DNA from: Muribaculaceae bacterium
GTDB taxonomy: Bacteria; Bacteroidota; Bacteroidia; Bacteroidales; Muribaculaceae
Assembly: GCA_029060585.1 (NCBI GenBank)
Contig: JAIDTS010000360.1
Coordinates: 1-19,473, forward strand
Length of the DNA stretch: 19,473 bases
Direction: 5' to 3'
This document shows, piece by piece, positions 13,125-19,473 of the stretch. Positions within the stretch are counted from its first letter, which is position 1; the number at the start of each line of letters is the position of its first letter. The position numbers were made by a program, and so were the translations under genes. The notes below the pieces were generated by a model. That model saw only the letters and a program-made list of their open reading frames with translations, searched no databases and was not told the origin of the DNA.

Positions 13125-13204
13125 TAAGGTTTGTTTTTTGTGTTTTTAACACTTTCCCTCAGAAGCTCGACCAATCCAAGAGTGGATTTGTCAGGAATTT
13201 GCAT
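13124..13204 (-). CDS. Possible 26-aa frame at the end of the 376-aa gene
   Basis: A minus-strand ATG at 13204 overlaps the end of the 376-aa gene in another frame and runs to a TAA at 13124. The peptide contains KSTLGLVELLRESVKN and looks protein-like, with an amphipathic helix. It could be the true C-terminus of the neighbouring gene after a frameshift, a remnant of another gene, or chance. Confidence 0.2.
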   Translation of the reverse strand: MQIPDKSTLGLVELLRESVKNTKNKP

Positions 13205-14321
13205 TTACACTTACTGTCTCAATCTTTTCCCATTCCGTATTGGCGATTATTCTTTTCAGAGCATCTTTACCTATCTCATCAGAATAAGGCAGACGGAGTT
13301 GGCTCCCTACATCCTTACCCTGCATGTATCTGTAGGCATAAGGAGTGATCTCCACGAAATCAGTTTCTTTCAGTATGCCAAGAATGTGATCTACTTCCCC
13401 TAACTCAACATTAATTCCGGCATCCTTCAAACCTAATACGGCTTTGAGACATTGATCCAGATTCCAATAACTGCTTGTCGACAGGTGAAAAATCCATTTG
13501 CCATCTACTTGGCGTGGATACATGTGTACTCTTGCGTAGACTATATCGAAACCATGGAAACCGGACACAGCTTTCATCCATTCCTTGAAATCCACTTCAG
13601 AATCCAGGCCATAGTCAATAGCCTCATAACCTTTGCTGGAATGTCTGAATACTTCGATATCGCTGCTAGGTTTAGGTCCATTGACAGCTTCATAGGCAAT
13701 CCTCCAATACCTCATATATTGGAGCAAAGTCATTTCTGCGAATTGCGTAGGGGGTGCCTGTTCCTCGTAAATACTTATGACTTTACGGACCTCTATTCCT
13801 TGCATACGATGGTTTGGAAGTATGGTATTCAGAATAGAGCGTCTTATCAACCCTTTCCTTCTATAAGGGCTGAGGTATTTCTCTACATAAGTATTGTACT
13901 GGCCGGGATCGGACACAATCTTTTCCACCAAGGTCTTGATGTAGGATTCAAGTTTTAAAAACTTAGGCAGCAGGTAGTCCTCATTATACCATTGATTAGA
14001 GTTAGGATTCTCTTTGTCACAAAACGCATGATGGTCGTAGGTGTCACCCGTCACATAAAGATAATGGCAATCGTTGTAAACTGCAGTCGTGATTCTATAC
14101 CATTCCCACTTCTTCCCCCTGACTTCAAACCAAAGAGATCGCCTGTCGTCATCACCCATGATTGAAAGTCGGCTCATCAACTTATGAATCCTGCCAATCA
14201 CTTCTCCACATTTATCACGAACAGAAATGACTTCAAGTCCACGGCATTCGGGTAGAGAGCGAATGTCTGATTGGGTTAAGGCTTTTTCCCTATAGTATTT
14301 CTTTTGATCATTGAATTTCAT
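13191..14321 (-). CDS. Hypothetical protein, 376 aa
   Basis: I do not recognise this family. The protein is soluble and has no signal peptide or membrane helix. The N-terminal half is mixed, with GKKWEWYRITTAVYNDCHYLYVTGDTYDHH-type aromatic strands (about 70-100) and a basic helical part (about 120-180). The C-terminal half contains FHGFDIVYARVHMYPRQVDGKW with FHLSTSSYWNLDQCLKAVLGL. No P-loop, nuclease triad or kinase motif is seen. It is transcribed in the same direction as higBA, 121 bases upstream of it, and lies inside the region bounded by 80-bp repeats. A likely -7 box (TAGCTTTG) lies at 14375-14382. It is probably cargo of that block. Confidence 0.7.
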   Translation of the reverse strand: MKFNDQKKYYREKALTQSDIRSLPECRGLEVISVRDKCGEVIGRIHKLMSRLSIMGDDDRRSLWFEVRGKKWEWYRITTAVYNDCHYLYVTGDTYDHHAFCDKENPNSNQWYNEDYLLPKFLKLESYIKTLVEKIVSDPGQYNTYVEKYLSPYRRKGLIRRSILNTILPNHRMQGIEVRKVISIYEEQAPPTQFAEMTLLQYMRYWRIAYEAVNGPKPSSDIEVFRHSSKGYEAIDYGLDSEVDFKEWMKAVSGFHGFDIVYARVHMYPRQVDGKWIFHLSTSSYWNLDQCLKAVLGLKDAGINVELGEVDHILGILKETDFVEITPYAYRYMQGKDVGSQLRLPYSDEIGKDALKRIIANTEWEKIETVSVNANS

Positions 14322-14374
14322 AACATTGTTTATTGATTTTTTGCGCAGTAGCGCGGTTGAAGTTTGAGTGTGTC

Positions 14375-14382
14375 CAAAGCTA
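14375..14382 (-). promoter_or_regulatory. -7 box for the 376-aa gene
   Basis: On the minus strand TAGCTTTG lies 54 bases before the ATG, with a T-rich stretch (14401-14405) about 19 bases upstream as a possible -33 element. Confidence 0.45.
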
Positions 14383-14423
14383 ATCGTGGTGGAGAAGGTT
14401 AAAAACCAGTATGGACACGAAAA

Positions 14424-14468
14424 AAACGACTGTCGGAAAGTTTGGCAGGCTCTTTCCGACAGTCGTTT
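14424..14468. terminator. Perfect 17-bp hairpin, bidirectional terminator-like
   Basis: AAACGACTGTCGGAAAG (14424-14440) and CTTTCCGACAGTCGTTT (14452-14468) are perfect arms with an 11-base loop, flanked by a run of A on the left and T on the right. No gene in this window ends here on the plus strand, so it may belong to a gene lost by rearrangement. It lies 23 bases from the right 80-bp repeat. Confidence 0.7.
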
Positions 14469-14491
14469 ATATCTTGAAAATTCTCTATTCC

Positions 14492-14571
14492 CTTCGATAT
14501 ATTAATCCGTTTCTGCATTTAGACTGAAACAAGAGTGTCGGAATTTGCCGCGGCGCGGATTGATGTCTGTT
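14492..14571 (+). repeat. 80-bp direct repeat, right copy
   Basis: This copy matches 10389-10468 at 78 of 80 positions, in the same orientation. On the minus strand a frame is open through it and the next 64 bases (APTTDINPRRGKFRHSC within it), which hints that this copy retains its original context. Confidence 0.92.
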
Positions 14572-14798
14572 GTCGGAGCGAACACATACACCATGCATTC
14601 AAAGCCTATGAGGCCTCGAATACAGCTTTTGATGAGTCTGTTGTAATTCCAATTTAACATTTGTTTCAGATTTTGGGCGCAAATTTAATACAATTATCAG
14701 AATTCACCAAAAATACTCATGGATTTTATGTAGATTCTCATTCTAATACATTGTTTTCATCGATTTTATTTCTTCTTTCGTATGGTCGAGGATCTCGC
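14572..14798. other. Spacer between the 80-bp repeat and the HepT remnant
   Basis: No gene is supported. It is AT-rich, with no promoter of good quality. The last part (14774-14798) overlaps the 31-bp repeat shared with 12201-12231. Confidence 0.4.
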
Positions 14799-14804
14799 TT
14801 ACAT
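14774..14804. repeat. 31-bp repeat next to the HepT remnant, copy 2
   Basis: It shares TCGAGGATCTCGCTTACAT exactly with 12213-12231. On the minus strand it contains the stop codon of the HepT remnant. Confidence 0.7.
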
Positions 14805-14942
14805 TTTCTCTCGAAAAATTTGCTCCTCATTCTCAGCAAGTATACGCTCTATATCTTTTTTAAGTTCAGGAATATGACGAATCACCAATCCCCATAAGAA
14901 TTCCGGTTGCACATTATCATAAGCATGAATTATTCGGTTTAG
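14799..14942 (-). pseudogene. HepT (HEPN, DUF86) toxin remnant
   Basis: The minus strand encodes about 47 residues of a HEPN ribonuclease: NRIIHAYDNVQPEFLWGLV, then IPELKKDIERILAEN, then a stop. The HEPN motif is R-x4-H-x-Y. The His and Tyr (IIHAY) are present, but the frame opens only just after the position of the Arg, with an in-frame TAG before it, and no start codon is available. The N-terminal helices and the catalytic Arg are therefore lost. It follows the MntA gene directly, as in intact MntA/HepT operons. The toxin must be inactive. Confidence 0.8.
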
Positions 14943-15244
14943 CTATAGATCACTTGCTTTGTACGATTAACATTCGCAATAATATACTTGTTTCGCAATT
15001 CTTTTTCCTCTATCAAATCCACCTTGCGATTAAACAGGCGCTCCAATGCATCACGAAAACTAAAGTAATTGCTCACATAGTCAAACTTATCATGATCAAC
15101 GGGCTCGAAGTCTACAAGCATATCTACGTCACTTTGTTCGTTGAATCTATCTGTCAAGATGGATCCAAAGACCGAAAGTGACTTAACCTTGTATAATCTA
15201 CATAGTTCAAAAATACGCTGAATATTTAGCTCTATAAGTCTCAT
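14939..15244 (-). CDS. mntA: MntA-like minimal nucleotidyltransferase antitoxin
   Basis: This 101-aa protein carries the MNT signature: a GS motif followed by a D-x-D (SVFGSILTDRFNEQSDVDML), a KVDLI strand and a family-typical ending NRTKQVIY. The start is the ATG at 15244, which gives MRLIELN and fits the promoter; the longer frame adds 17 unlikely residues. MntA antitoxins transfer AMP to the Tyr of HepT and so silence it. Here the partner toxin downstream is truncated, so this gene is an orphan antitoxin, possibly with a remaining regulatory role. Confidence 0.85.
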   Translation of the reverse strand: MRLIELNIQRIFELCRLYKVKSLSVFGSILTDRFNEQSDVDMLVDFEPVDHDKFDYVSNYFSFRDALERLFNRKVDLIEEKELRNKYIIANVNRTKQVIYS

Positions 15245-15263
15245 AAATCCGTGTTTAGACTTG

Positions 15264-15295
15264 CAAATATAATACTTTTTATTAAAATTACACAA
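15264..15295 (-). promoter_or_regulatory. Promoter of mntA
   Basis: On the minus strand TTGTG (15291-15295), 19 bases, and TATATTTG (15264-15271) fit the consensus, with a leader of about 13-20 bases to the ATG at 15244. Confidence 0.7.
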
Positions 15296-15375
15296 TCTTA
15301 TTGCAAAAAACGGTTGTATTTCTGAGTAATGTCACCCTGAATGATAGGCTATCTGACTACCTACACCGGAATTTT

Positions 15376-15406
15376 TTTGTTGATTCGCAAATTTTTATTA
15401 TCTTTG
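15376..15406 (+). promoter_or_regulatory. Promoter of the WYL regulator
   Basis: TTTG (15376-15379), 19 bases, TATCTTTG (15399-15406). Transcription would begin near 15413, with a leader of about 15 bases. It closely resembles the kinase promoter (2180-2211) over about 40 bases. Confidence 0.75.
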
Positions 15407-15427
15407 CGGTAGTAAAACCTCAACCTC

Positions 15428-16366
15428 ATGACGCAGCTGCAAAAATATACCTGGCTCATCGATACCATACGCCAAGCCGGCAGGATTTCCCATAAGGAAC
15501 TTTCCGAAAAATGGGAGGGTAATAAAGACCTCAGCGAGGGAAAGCCTCTCCACCGCTCAACGTTCAACCGCTGGCGCGACGCTATCTTCTCGCAGTTGGG
15601 AATAGTCATCAACTGCCAGAAGACAGGAGGATATCTCTATTACATAGAGAATCCCGAAGCCATCGACGATGACAGGCTGAGGAAATGGATGCTTGCCTCT
15701 GTCTCCGTCAGCAACGCCATCGGCGAATACCTTTCGCTCGGCGACCGTATCGTAGTGGATGGTATTCCTGCGGGACTGGATTTCCTTGCGCCCGTCCTAA
15801 AGGCTATGAAAGACAACCATGTCCTGCGAATCGGATACAGACCATTCAATACCGCCTACAGCTACGTCTTTTCCATAGAACCCTATTGCGTCAGACTCTT
15901 CGAAAACCGATGGTATCTTCTCGGACGAGACAGCTCCGGCGAGGTAAGGATCTACTCACTCGACCGAATCGATACTCTTGAGGAAACTTCCGATTCCTTC
16001 AAACTTCCGAAAGGATTCTCTCCTGAAAAATACTTCGCCGCCAGGTATGGAATCGTCATCGGCAATGACGTTAAGCCGGAGCGTATACTTATCCGAGCCA
16101 ACGAACATCACAAGAACGATCTAAGGTCTATGCCGCTTCACCATAGCCAGCATATTATCGAAGACCACGGCGAATATGCCGACTTCGAGCTGACGCTTGC
16201 CCCGACATATGATTTCGTGATGAAGCTTCTTCAGGCAGGTTCGATGATCGAGGTGATCAGCCCTGATTCCCTCCGCGAGACAATTAAGGGCTGGATTTCC
16301 GACATGGCGGAAGTCTACGCCAAGGATGAATATTGTCCCTCTATAAATAACCCTATAACCCTTTAA
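15428..16366 (+). CDS. WYL-domain transcriptional regulator
   Basis: This 312-aa protein has an N-terminal winged-helix domain (about 1-80), a WYL domain (about 125-200) with YRPF, YSYVFSIEPYCVRLFENRWYLLGRD and IYSLDRI, and a C-terminal WCX-type extension (about 215-300) with FELTLAPTYDFVMKLLQ. WYL regulators often sense nucleic-acid ligands or DNA damage and control defence or repair genes, though many have household roles. The ligand here is unknown. It has its own promoter, lies just outside the toxin-antitoxin remnants, and probably shares a transcript with the exonuclease gene 46 bases downstream. Confidence 0.88.
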   Translation: MTQLQKYTWLIDTIRQAGRISHKELSEKWEGNKDLSEGKPLHRSTFNRWRDAIFSQLGIVINCQKTGGYLYYIENPEAIDDDRLRKWMLASVSVSNAIGEYLSLGDRIVVDGIPAGLDFLAPVLKAMKDNHVLRIGYRPFNTAYSYVFSIEPYCVRLFENRWYLLGRDSSGEVRIYSLDRIDTLEETSDSFKLPKGFSPEKYFAARYGIVIGNDVKPERILIRANEHHKNDLRSMPLHHSQHIIEDHGEYADFELTLAPTYDFVMKLLQAGSMIEVISPDSLRETIKGWISDMAEVYAKDEYCPSINNPITL

Positions 16367-16412
16367 CTCTATATCCCTCATCTTGAGTTTACGAAAGTTG
16401 AATGTTAAGATT

Positions 16413-16901
16413 ATGAAGGATTTTGCAGCAATAGACTTTGAGACGGCCAACGGCAACCGGTCGTCGGTCTGCAGCGTCGGCATCGTGATAGTGCGCGACG
16501 GCGAGATAGTTGACCGTTTCTACAGCCTCATCCGTCCTACTCCAAACTATTACAACTATTTCACCACCCGTATCCACGGATTGACCCGAGAGGACACGGA
16601 CTCAGCGCCCGTGTTTCCTGACGTATGGGCTCAGGTGGCCGACCGACTGGATGGACTTCCTCTCGTAGCCCACAACCGTCCCTTCGACGAGAGCTGCCTC
16701 AAGGCAGTCTTCAGGACCTATCAGATGGACTATCCCGACTACGAGTTCCACTGCACCCTTGCAGCCTCCCGTCGCAGCCTGAGGCTTCCATGCCATCAGC
16801 TCCACGTCGTAGCGGCAGCATGCGGCTACGACCTCGCCAACCACCACCACGCCCTCGCCGACGCAGAAGCCTGCGCGGCCATAGCCCTGAAAATCCTGTA
16901 A
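16413..16901 (+). CDS. DnaQ-like 3'-5' exonuclease (DEDDh)
   Basis: This 162-aa protein starts at the ATG at 16413. An upstream TTG at 16383 would add ten residues. The motifs of the DEDDh exonuclease superfamily are all present: ExoI AAIDFETA with the Asp and Glu, ExoII LVAHNRPFDESCL with the Asp, and ExoIII HHALADAEA with His and Asp. This is a single-domain exonuclease, as in the epsilon-like proteins of Bacteroidales, acting on DNA or RNA 3' ends. It lies between the WYL regulator (46 bases) and the lyase gene (14 bases), so it may be co-transcribed with one or both. Confidence 0.9.
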   Translation: MKDFAAIDFETANGNRSSVCSVGIVIVRDGEIVDRFYSLIRPTPNYYNYFTTRIHGLTREDTDSAPVFPDVWAQVADRLDGLPLVAHNRPFDESCLKAVFRTYQMDYPDYEFHCTLAASRRSLRLPCHQLHVVAAACGYDLANHHHALADAEACAAIALKIL

Positions 16902-16915
16902 CCTATATTTCTATC

Positions 16916-19473
16916 ATGAATCGAATCTACATACGTTTTCTTCCCCTCTTAGCCATGTTCGCTATGGGAATGGCCGCGATGGCCGCTGGTAAATCCGTCT
17001 CCGGCCTGAACGCCAAGGACTTCAGGAAATACTGGATTGTGGAGTCGGAAGGTCCATGCAAGGTGACTTTCAGTGGCGACACTGCTGAGTTCGTCGCCCC
17101 AAAGGGTCTCAGTGTGTGGCGCAAGGACAAGATGAGCGGACGCACTGTCATCGAATATGACGCCCAGGTCTGCTCCGACGGTCCTGACGACCGACTCAGC
17201 GACCTCAACTGCTTCTGGATGGCTTCGGATCCCAATGCTCCGGATCCATGGAAGAACCTTGAGAAACGTGGCGGAAAATTCGTCAACTCATACGCCCTTC
17301 AGCTGTACTATCTCGGATATGGAGGCAACCACAACTCGACGACACGTTTCCGCCGCTACACCGGCGACGAGCGCGGAGTGGAGGATGCCGCATATCGCCC
17401 CGCGATCATCAAGGAATATACTGACGCCGACCATCTGCTGAAACCGGGTAAGTGGTATCACATCAAGATCACGCACGACGGTCTCCGCACACAATACTTC
17501 ATCGACGGCGAACGCATCGTGGATTTCCGTGATCCGGCCCCGCTTACGGAGGGTTGGTTCGCATTCCGGACTACGCTGAGCCGTACGCGACTGACCAATT
17601 TCTCCTACACATGTGAGCCTCTTCAGGAAACCGATGTTCCCCTCTCATGGGTGGGAGACGCTCCGAAATCCGATGTCCCCGTGACGTTCGGAGTTCCTTT
17701 CGACAAAGGCGCGGTAGGCAGAACAACTCCGCTAAGCCTGGCTTCGGGGCTTCAGGAGTTTCCTACCGAAAGCTGGCCGCTTGCCTTCTGGCCCGATGGT
17801 TCGGTGAAGTGGGCGGCCGTATCAGGAACTATTCCCGCCGGAGCGGAGGACTTGACGGTCAGAATTGGAAACGATGGAAAACCGAAAGATCGGAAGAAAA
17901 CTACAAAGTCACAGCTCGCCTCCGACCAAGGCGACCGCATCGTATTGAGGGCGGGAAATTCCACAGTATATATCCCTAAGGAGACGGGTCCGGATCAGAA
18001 TATTGTGAATATCATAGATTCCATAGTCACCGAAGGAGTGAAGACATCCAGTGGCGCACGTCTTGTAGGCGAGGTGAAGGATGCTCCCGGAAGCGGCAGT
18101 GTCAATGTCACGGCAATGAAAAGCCGGCTGCTGCATTCTGAGATAGAGCGAAACGGTGCGGAGCGTGCCGTAATCCGTCTCGATGGAGTCCATCAGTCGG
18201 CCGATGGCCGCGAATGGCTTCCTTGGACAATCCGACTTACTGCCTTTGGCACGAGCCCGGACATTCAGCTGACACATTCTTTCATCTTCGATGGTGACCA
18301 GGACAAAGACTTCATATCGGCACTCGGCGTGGCATTCGATGTTCCTATGCGCGAGCGCCCCTACAACAGACACGTGGCTTTCGCCACCGTCGACGGAGGA
18401 GTATGGAGTGAACCGGTGCAGCCTCTCGTTGGGCGACGTATCCTTAAGAATCCTGATACAGGTGCGAATACGCCATCCGTTCAGGAGATGCAGATGCGTG
18501 GCGAAAGAGTAGCGGATTATACTGAGTTTGATGATGCCGGCAAAGCCCTCATAGATGACTGGGCCGAATGGGACGGCTTCCGCCTTTCGCAAAACGGCCC
18601 GGACGGCTACACGATACGTAAGAAAGCTACTCCTGACTCGCCTTGGATCGGCACATTCGGTGGCCATCGGGCACAGGGTACCGTCTATGCCGGAGACGTG
18701 ACGGGAGGACTCACCGTTTCAATGAAGGATTTCTGGCAGTCGTGCCCTTCCGGACTTGAAGTGGAGGGGGCGCGGACTCCGACGGCTACCATAACCGCTT
18801 GGCTATGGAATCCTGATGCCGAAGCCATGGACCTCCGACATTACGACGACCGTCCGCATGGACTCAACGCGAGTTATGAAGACGTGCAGGAGGGAATGAG
18901 CACACCCTACGGCGTTGCTCGCACTTCCGCGATCTCTATTCGTCCCGACGGAGGATATAGAGGGAAGGCGGCTTTCGCTGCCAATGCCGCTGCTTTGGGG
19001 CTTGAGAGCGTGCTGCTTCCCACACCCGACTATCTCCACCGCCACAAGGCTTTCGGAATATGGGGACTTCCCGACCGCACAACTCCCGCCCGCTCGGAAG
19101 TGGAGGACCGTCTTGACGACTACGCCGACTTCTACAAGAAAGCCATCGAGGAAAACCGCTGGTATGGCTTCTGGAATTATGGCGACGTGATGCATGCATA
19201 TGATCCGGTGAGGCATACATGGCGCTATGACGTAGGAGGATATGCATGGGATAATACCGAGCTTGGGAGCAACCTCTGGCTATGGTATCAGTTTTTGCGC
19301 ACCGCCGACCCGGACCTCTGGCGCATGGCGACTGCAATGACCCGCCATGCATCAGAAGTGGACGTATACCATATCGGGCCCAACGCGGGTCTTGGTAGCC
19401 GTCACAATGTAAGCCACTGGGGCTGCGGCGCGAAGGAAGCCCGCATCAGCCAAGCCGGATTCAACCGCATAAT
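16916..19473 (+). CDS. Exo-rhamnogalacturonan lyase family protein (PcRGLX/YetA-like), 3' end outside window
   Basis: The frame is open from the ATG at 16916 to the end of the window, 852 residues. A signal peptide ends near MAAMAAGKS (residues 18-26). Residues about 35-235 match a DUF6250-type N-terminal domain (VWRKDKMSGRTVIEYDAQV, DLNCFWMASDP, GGNHNSTTRFRRY, LKPGKWYHIKI), a jelly-roll carbohydrate-related module. From about residue 240 onward the sequence resembles PcRGLX/YetA exo-rhamnogalacturonan lyases: VPVTFGVPFDKG, WPDGSVKWAAVSG, FIFDGDQDKDFISALGVAF, WYGFWNYGDVMHAYD, and YAWDNTELGSNLWLW. Such enzymes remove rhamnogalacturonan disaccharides from pectin by beta-elimination. It is probably exported. 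The catalytic part may continue beyond the window. Confidence 0.85.
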   Translation, partial: MNRIYIRFLPLLAMFAMGMAAMAAGKSVSGLNAKDFRKYWIVESEGPCKVTFSGDTAEFVAPKGLSVWRKDKMSGRTVIEYDAQVCSDGPDDRLSDLNCFWMASDPNAPDPWKNLEKRGGKFVNSYALQLYYLGYGGNHNSTTRFRRYTGDERGVEDAAYRPAIIKEYTDADHLLKPGKWYHIKITHDGLRTQYFIDGERIVDFRDPAPLTEGWFAFRTTLSRTRLTNFSYTCEPLQETDVPLSWVGDAPKSDVPVTFGVPFDKGAVGRTTPLSLASGLQEFPTESWPLAFWPDGSVKWAAVSGTIPAGAEDLTVRIGNDGKPKDRKKTTKSQLASDQGDRIVLRAGNSTVYIPKETGPDQNIVNIIDSIVTEGVKTSSGARLVGEVKDAPGSGSVNVTAMKSRLLHSEIERNGAERAVIRLDGVHQSADGREWLPWTIRLTAFGTSPDIQLTHSFIFDGDQDKDFISALGVAFDVPMRERPYNRHVAFATVDGGVWSEPVQPLVGRRILKNPDTGANTPSVQEMQMRGERVADYTEFDDAGKALIDDWAEWDGFRLSQNGPDGYTIRKKATPDSPWIGTFGGHRAQGTVYAGDVTGGLTVSMKDFWQSCPSGLEVEGARTPTATITAWLWNPDAEAMDLRHYDDRPHGLNASYEDVQEGMSTPYGVARTSAISIRPDGGYRGKAAFAANAAALGLESVLLPTPDYLHRHKAFGIWGLPDRTTPARSEVEDRLDDYADFYKKAIEENRWYGFWNYGDVMHAYDPVRHTWRYDVGGYAWDNTELGSNLWLWYQFLRTADPDLWRMATAMTRHASEVDVYHIGPNAGLGSRHNVSHWGCGAKEARISQAGFNRI

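Noticed and set aside
15328..15339. Further half copy of the palindromic element
   Set aside because: Only about 11 bases (AATGTCACCCT) match the left edge of copy 2, and the sequence diverges at once, which is too little to separate from chance.
17909..18667. 252-aa minus-strand frame within the lyase gene
   Set aside because: It is antisense to a continuous 852-residue frame with clear family motifs.
1..19473. CRISPR array, tRNA or rRNA genes, transposase
   Set aside because: No regularly spaced identical repeats, no tRNA T-arm/anticodon pattern, and no DDE or tyrosine recombinase motifs were found by eye on either strand.

Overview
The window looks like a gut Bacteroidales chromosome, most likely Muribaculaceae (S24-7) or a close relative. 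Promoters fit the Bacteroidetes form (TTTG or TTGTG, a gap of 18-20 bases, then TAnnTTTG), starts mostly lack strong Shine-Dalgarno sites, and the cargo is typical of gut Bacteroidales: an exo-rhamnogalacturonan lyase, a CE1-like esterase, a PGN_0703-type endonuclease and T9SS-like tails. The family assignment is inference. No rRNA, tRNA, CRISPR array, transposase or integrase was found.

Layout. (a) 1-1770: a phage-type lysis cassette with a small membrane/coiled-coil protein, a lipoprotein with unimolecular-spanin layout, and a GH108 muramidase flanked by AT-rich repeats. (b) 1778-2179: the 3' remnant of a CaCA-family cation exchanger, cut off where the kinase promoter begins. (c) 2180-9100: an accessory block with a membrane-anchored Ser/Thr kinase, a DNA-binding-like protein, a UDG-like protein behind a structured leader, a small membrane protein, a T9SS-tailed lipoprotein with a broken signal peptide, and a DUF234 ATPase. 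A direct repeat of about 67 bp stands at each end (2213-2279 and 9033-9100). (d) 9131-10264: a secreted esterase on the minus strand. (e) 10389-14571: about 4 kb bracketed by 80-bp direct repeats that match at 78 of 80 positions, holding a HigB remnant with intact HigA, a PGN_0703-family nuclease, a complete HigBA pair and an unrecognised 376-aa protein. (f) 14799-15244: a MntA/HepT module whose HepT toxin is truncated. (g) 15428-19473: a WYL regulator, a DnaQ-like exonuclease and the 5' part of a large exo-rhamnogalacturonan lyase.

The most unusual signal is a palindromic element of about 47 bp (7338-7385, 8914-8960, 12088-12134, plus a right half at 10471-10485). It lies just 3' of plus-strand cargo genes, always in the same orientation. 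Two one-to-two-gene units, one with the ATPase and one with HigA plus the nuclease, are each bounded by it, giving a cassette-like layout without a recognisable recombinase. With the two sets of direct repeats and three broken genes (exchanger, HigB, HepT), this suggests a hotspot of repeated insertion and deletion of defence or toxin-antitoxin cargo.

I found no complete known defence system. The kinase, UDG-like protein, ATPase/nuclease and PGN_0703 nuclease are candidates for one, but their joint function is not demonstrated. All repeat and motif positions were read by eye.
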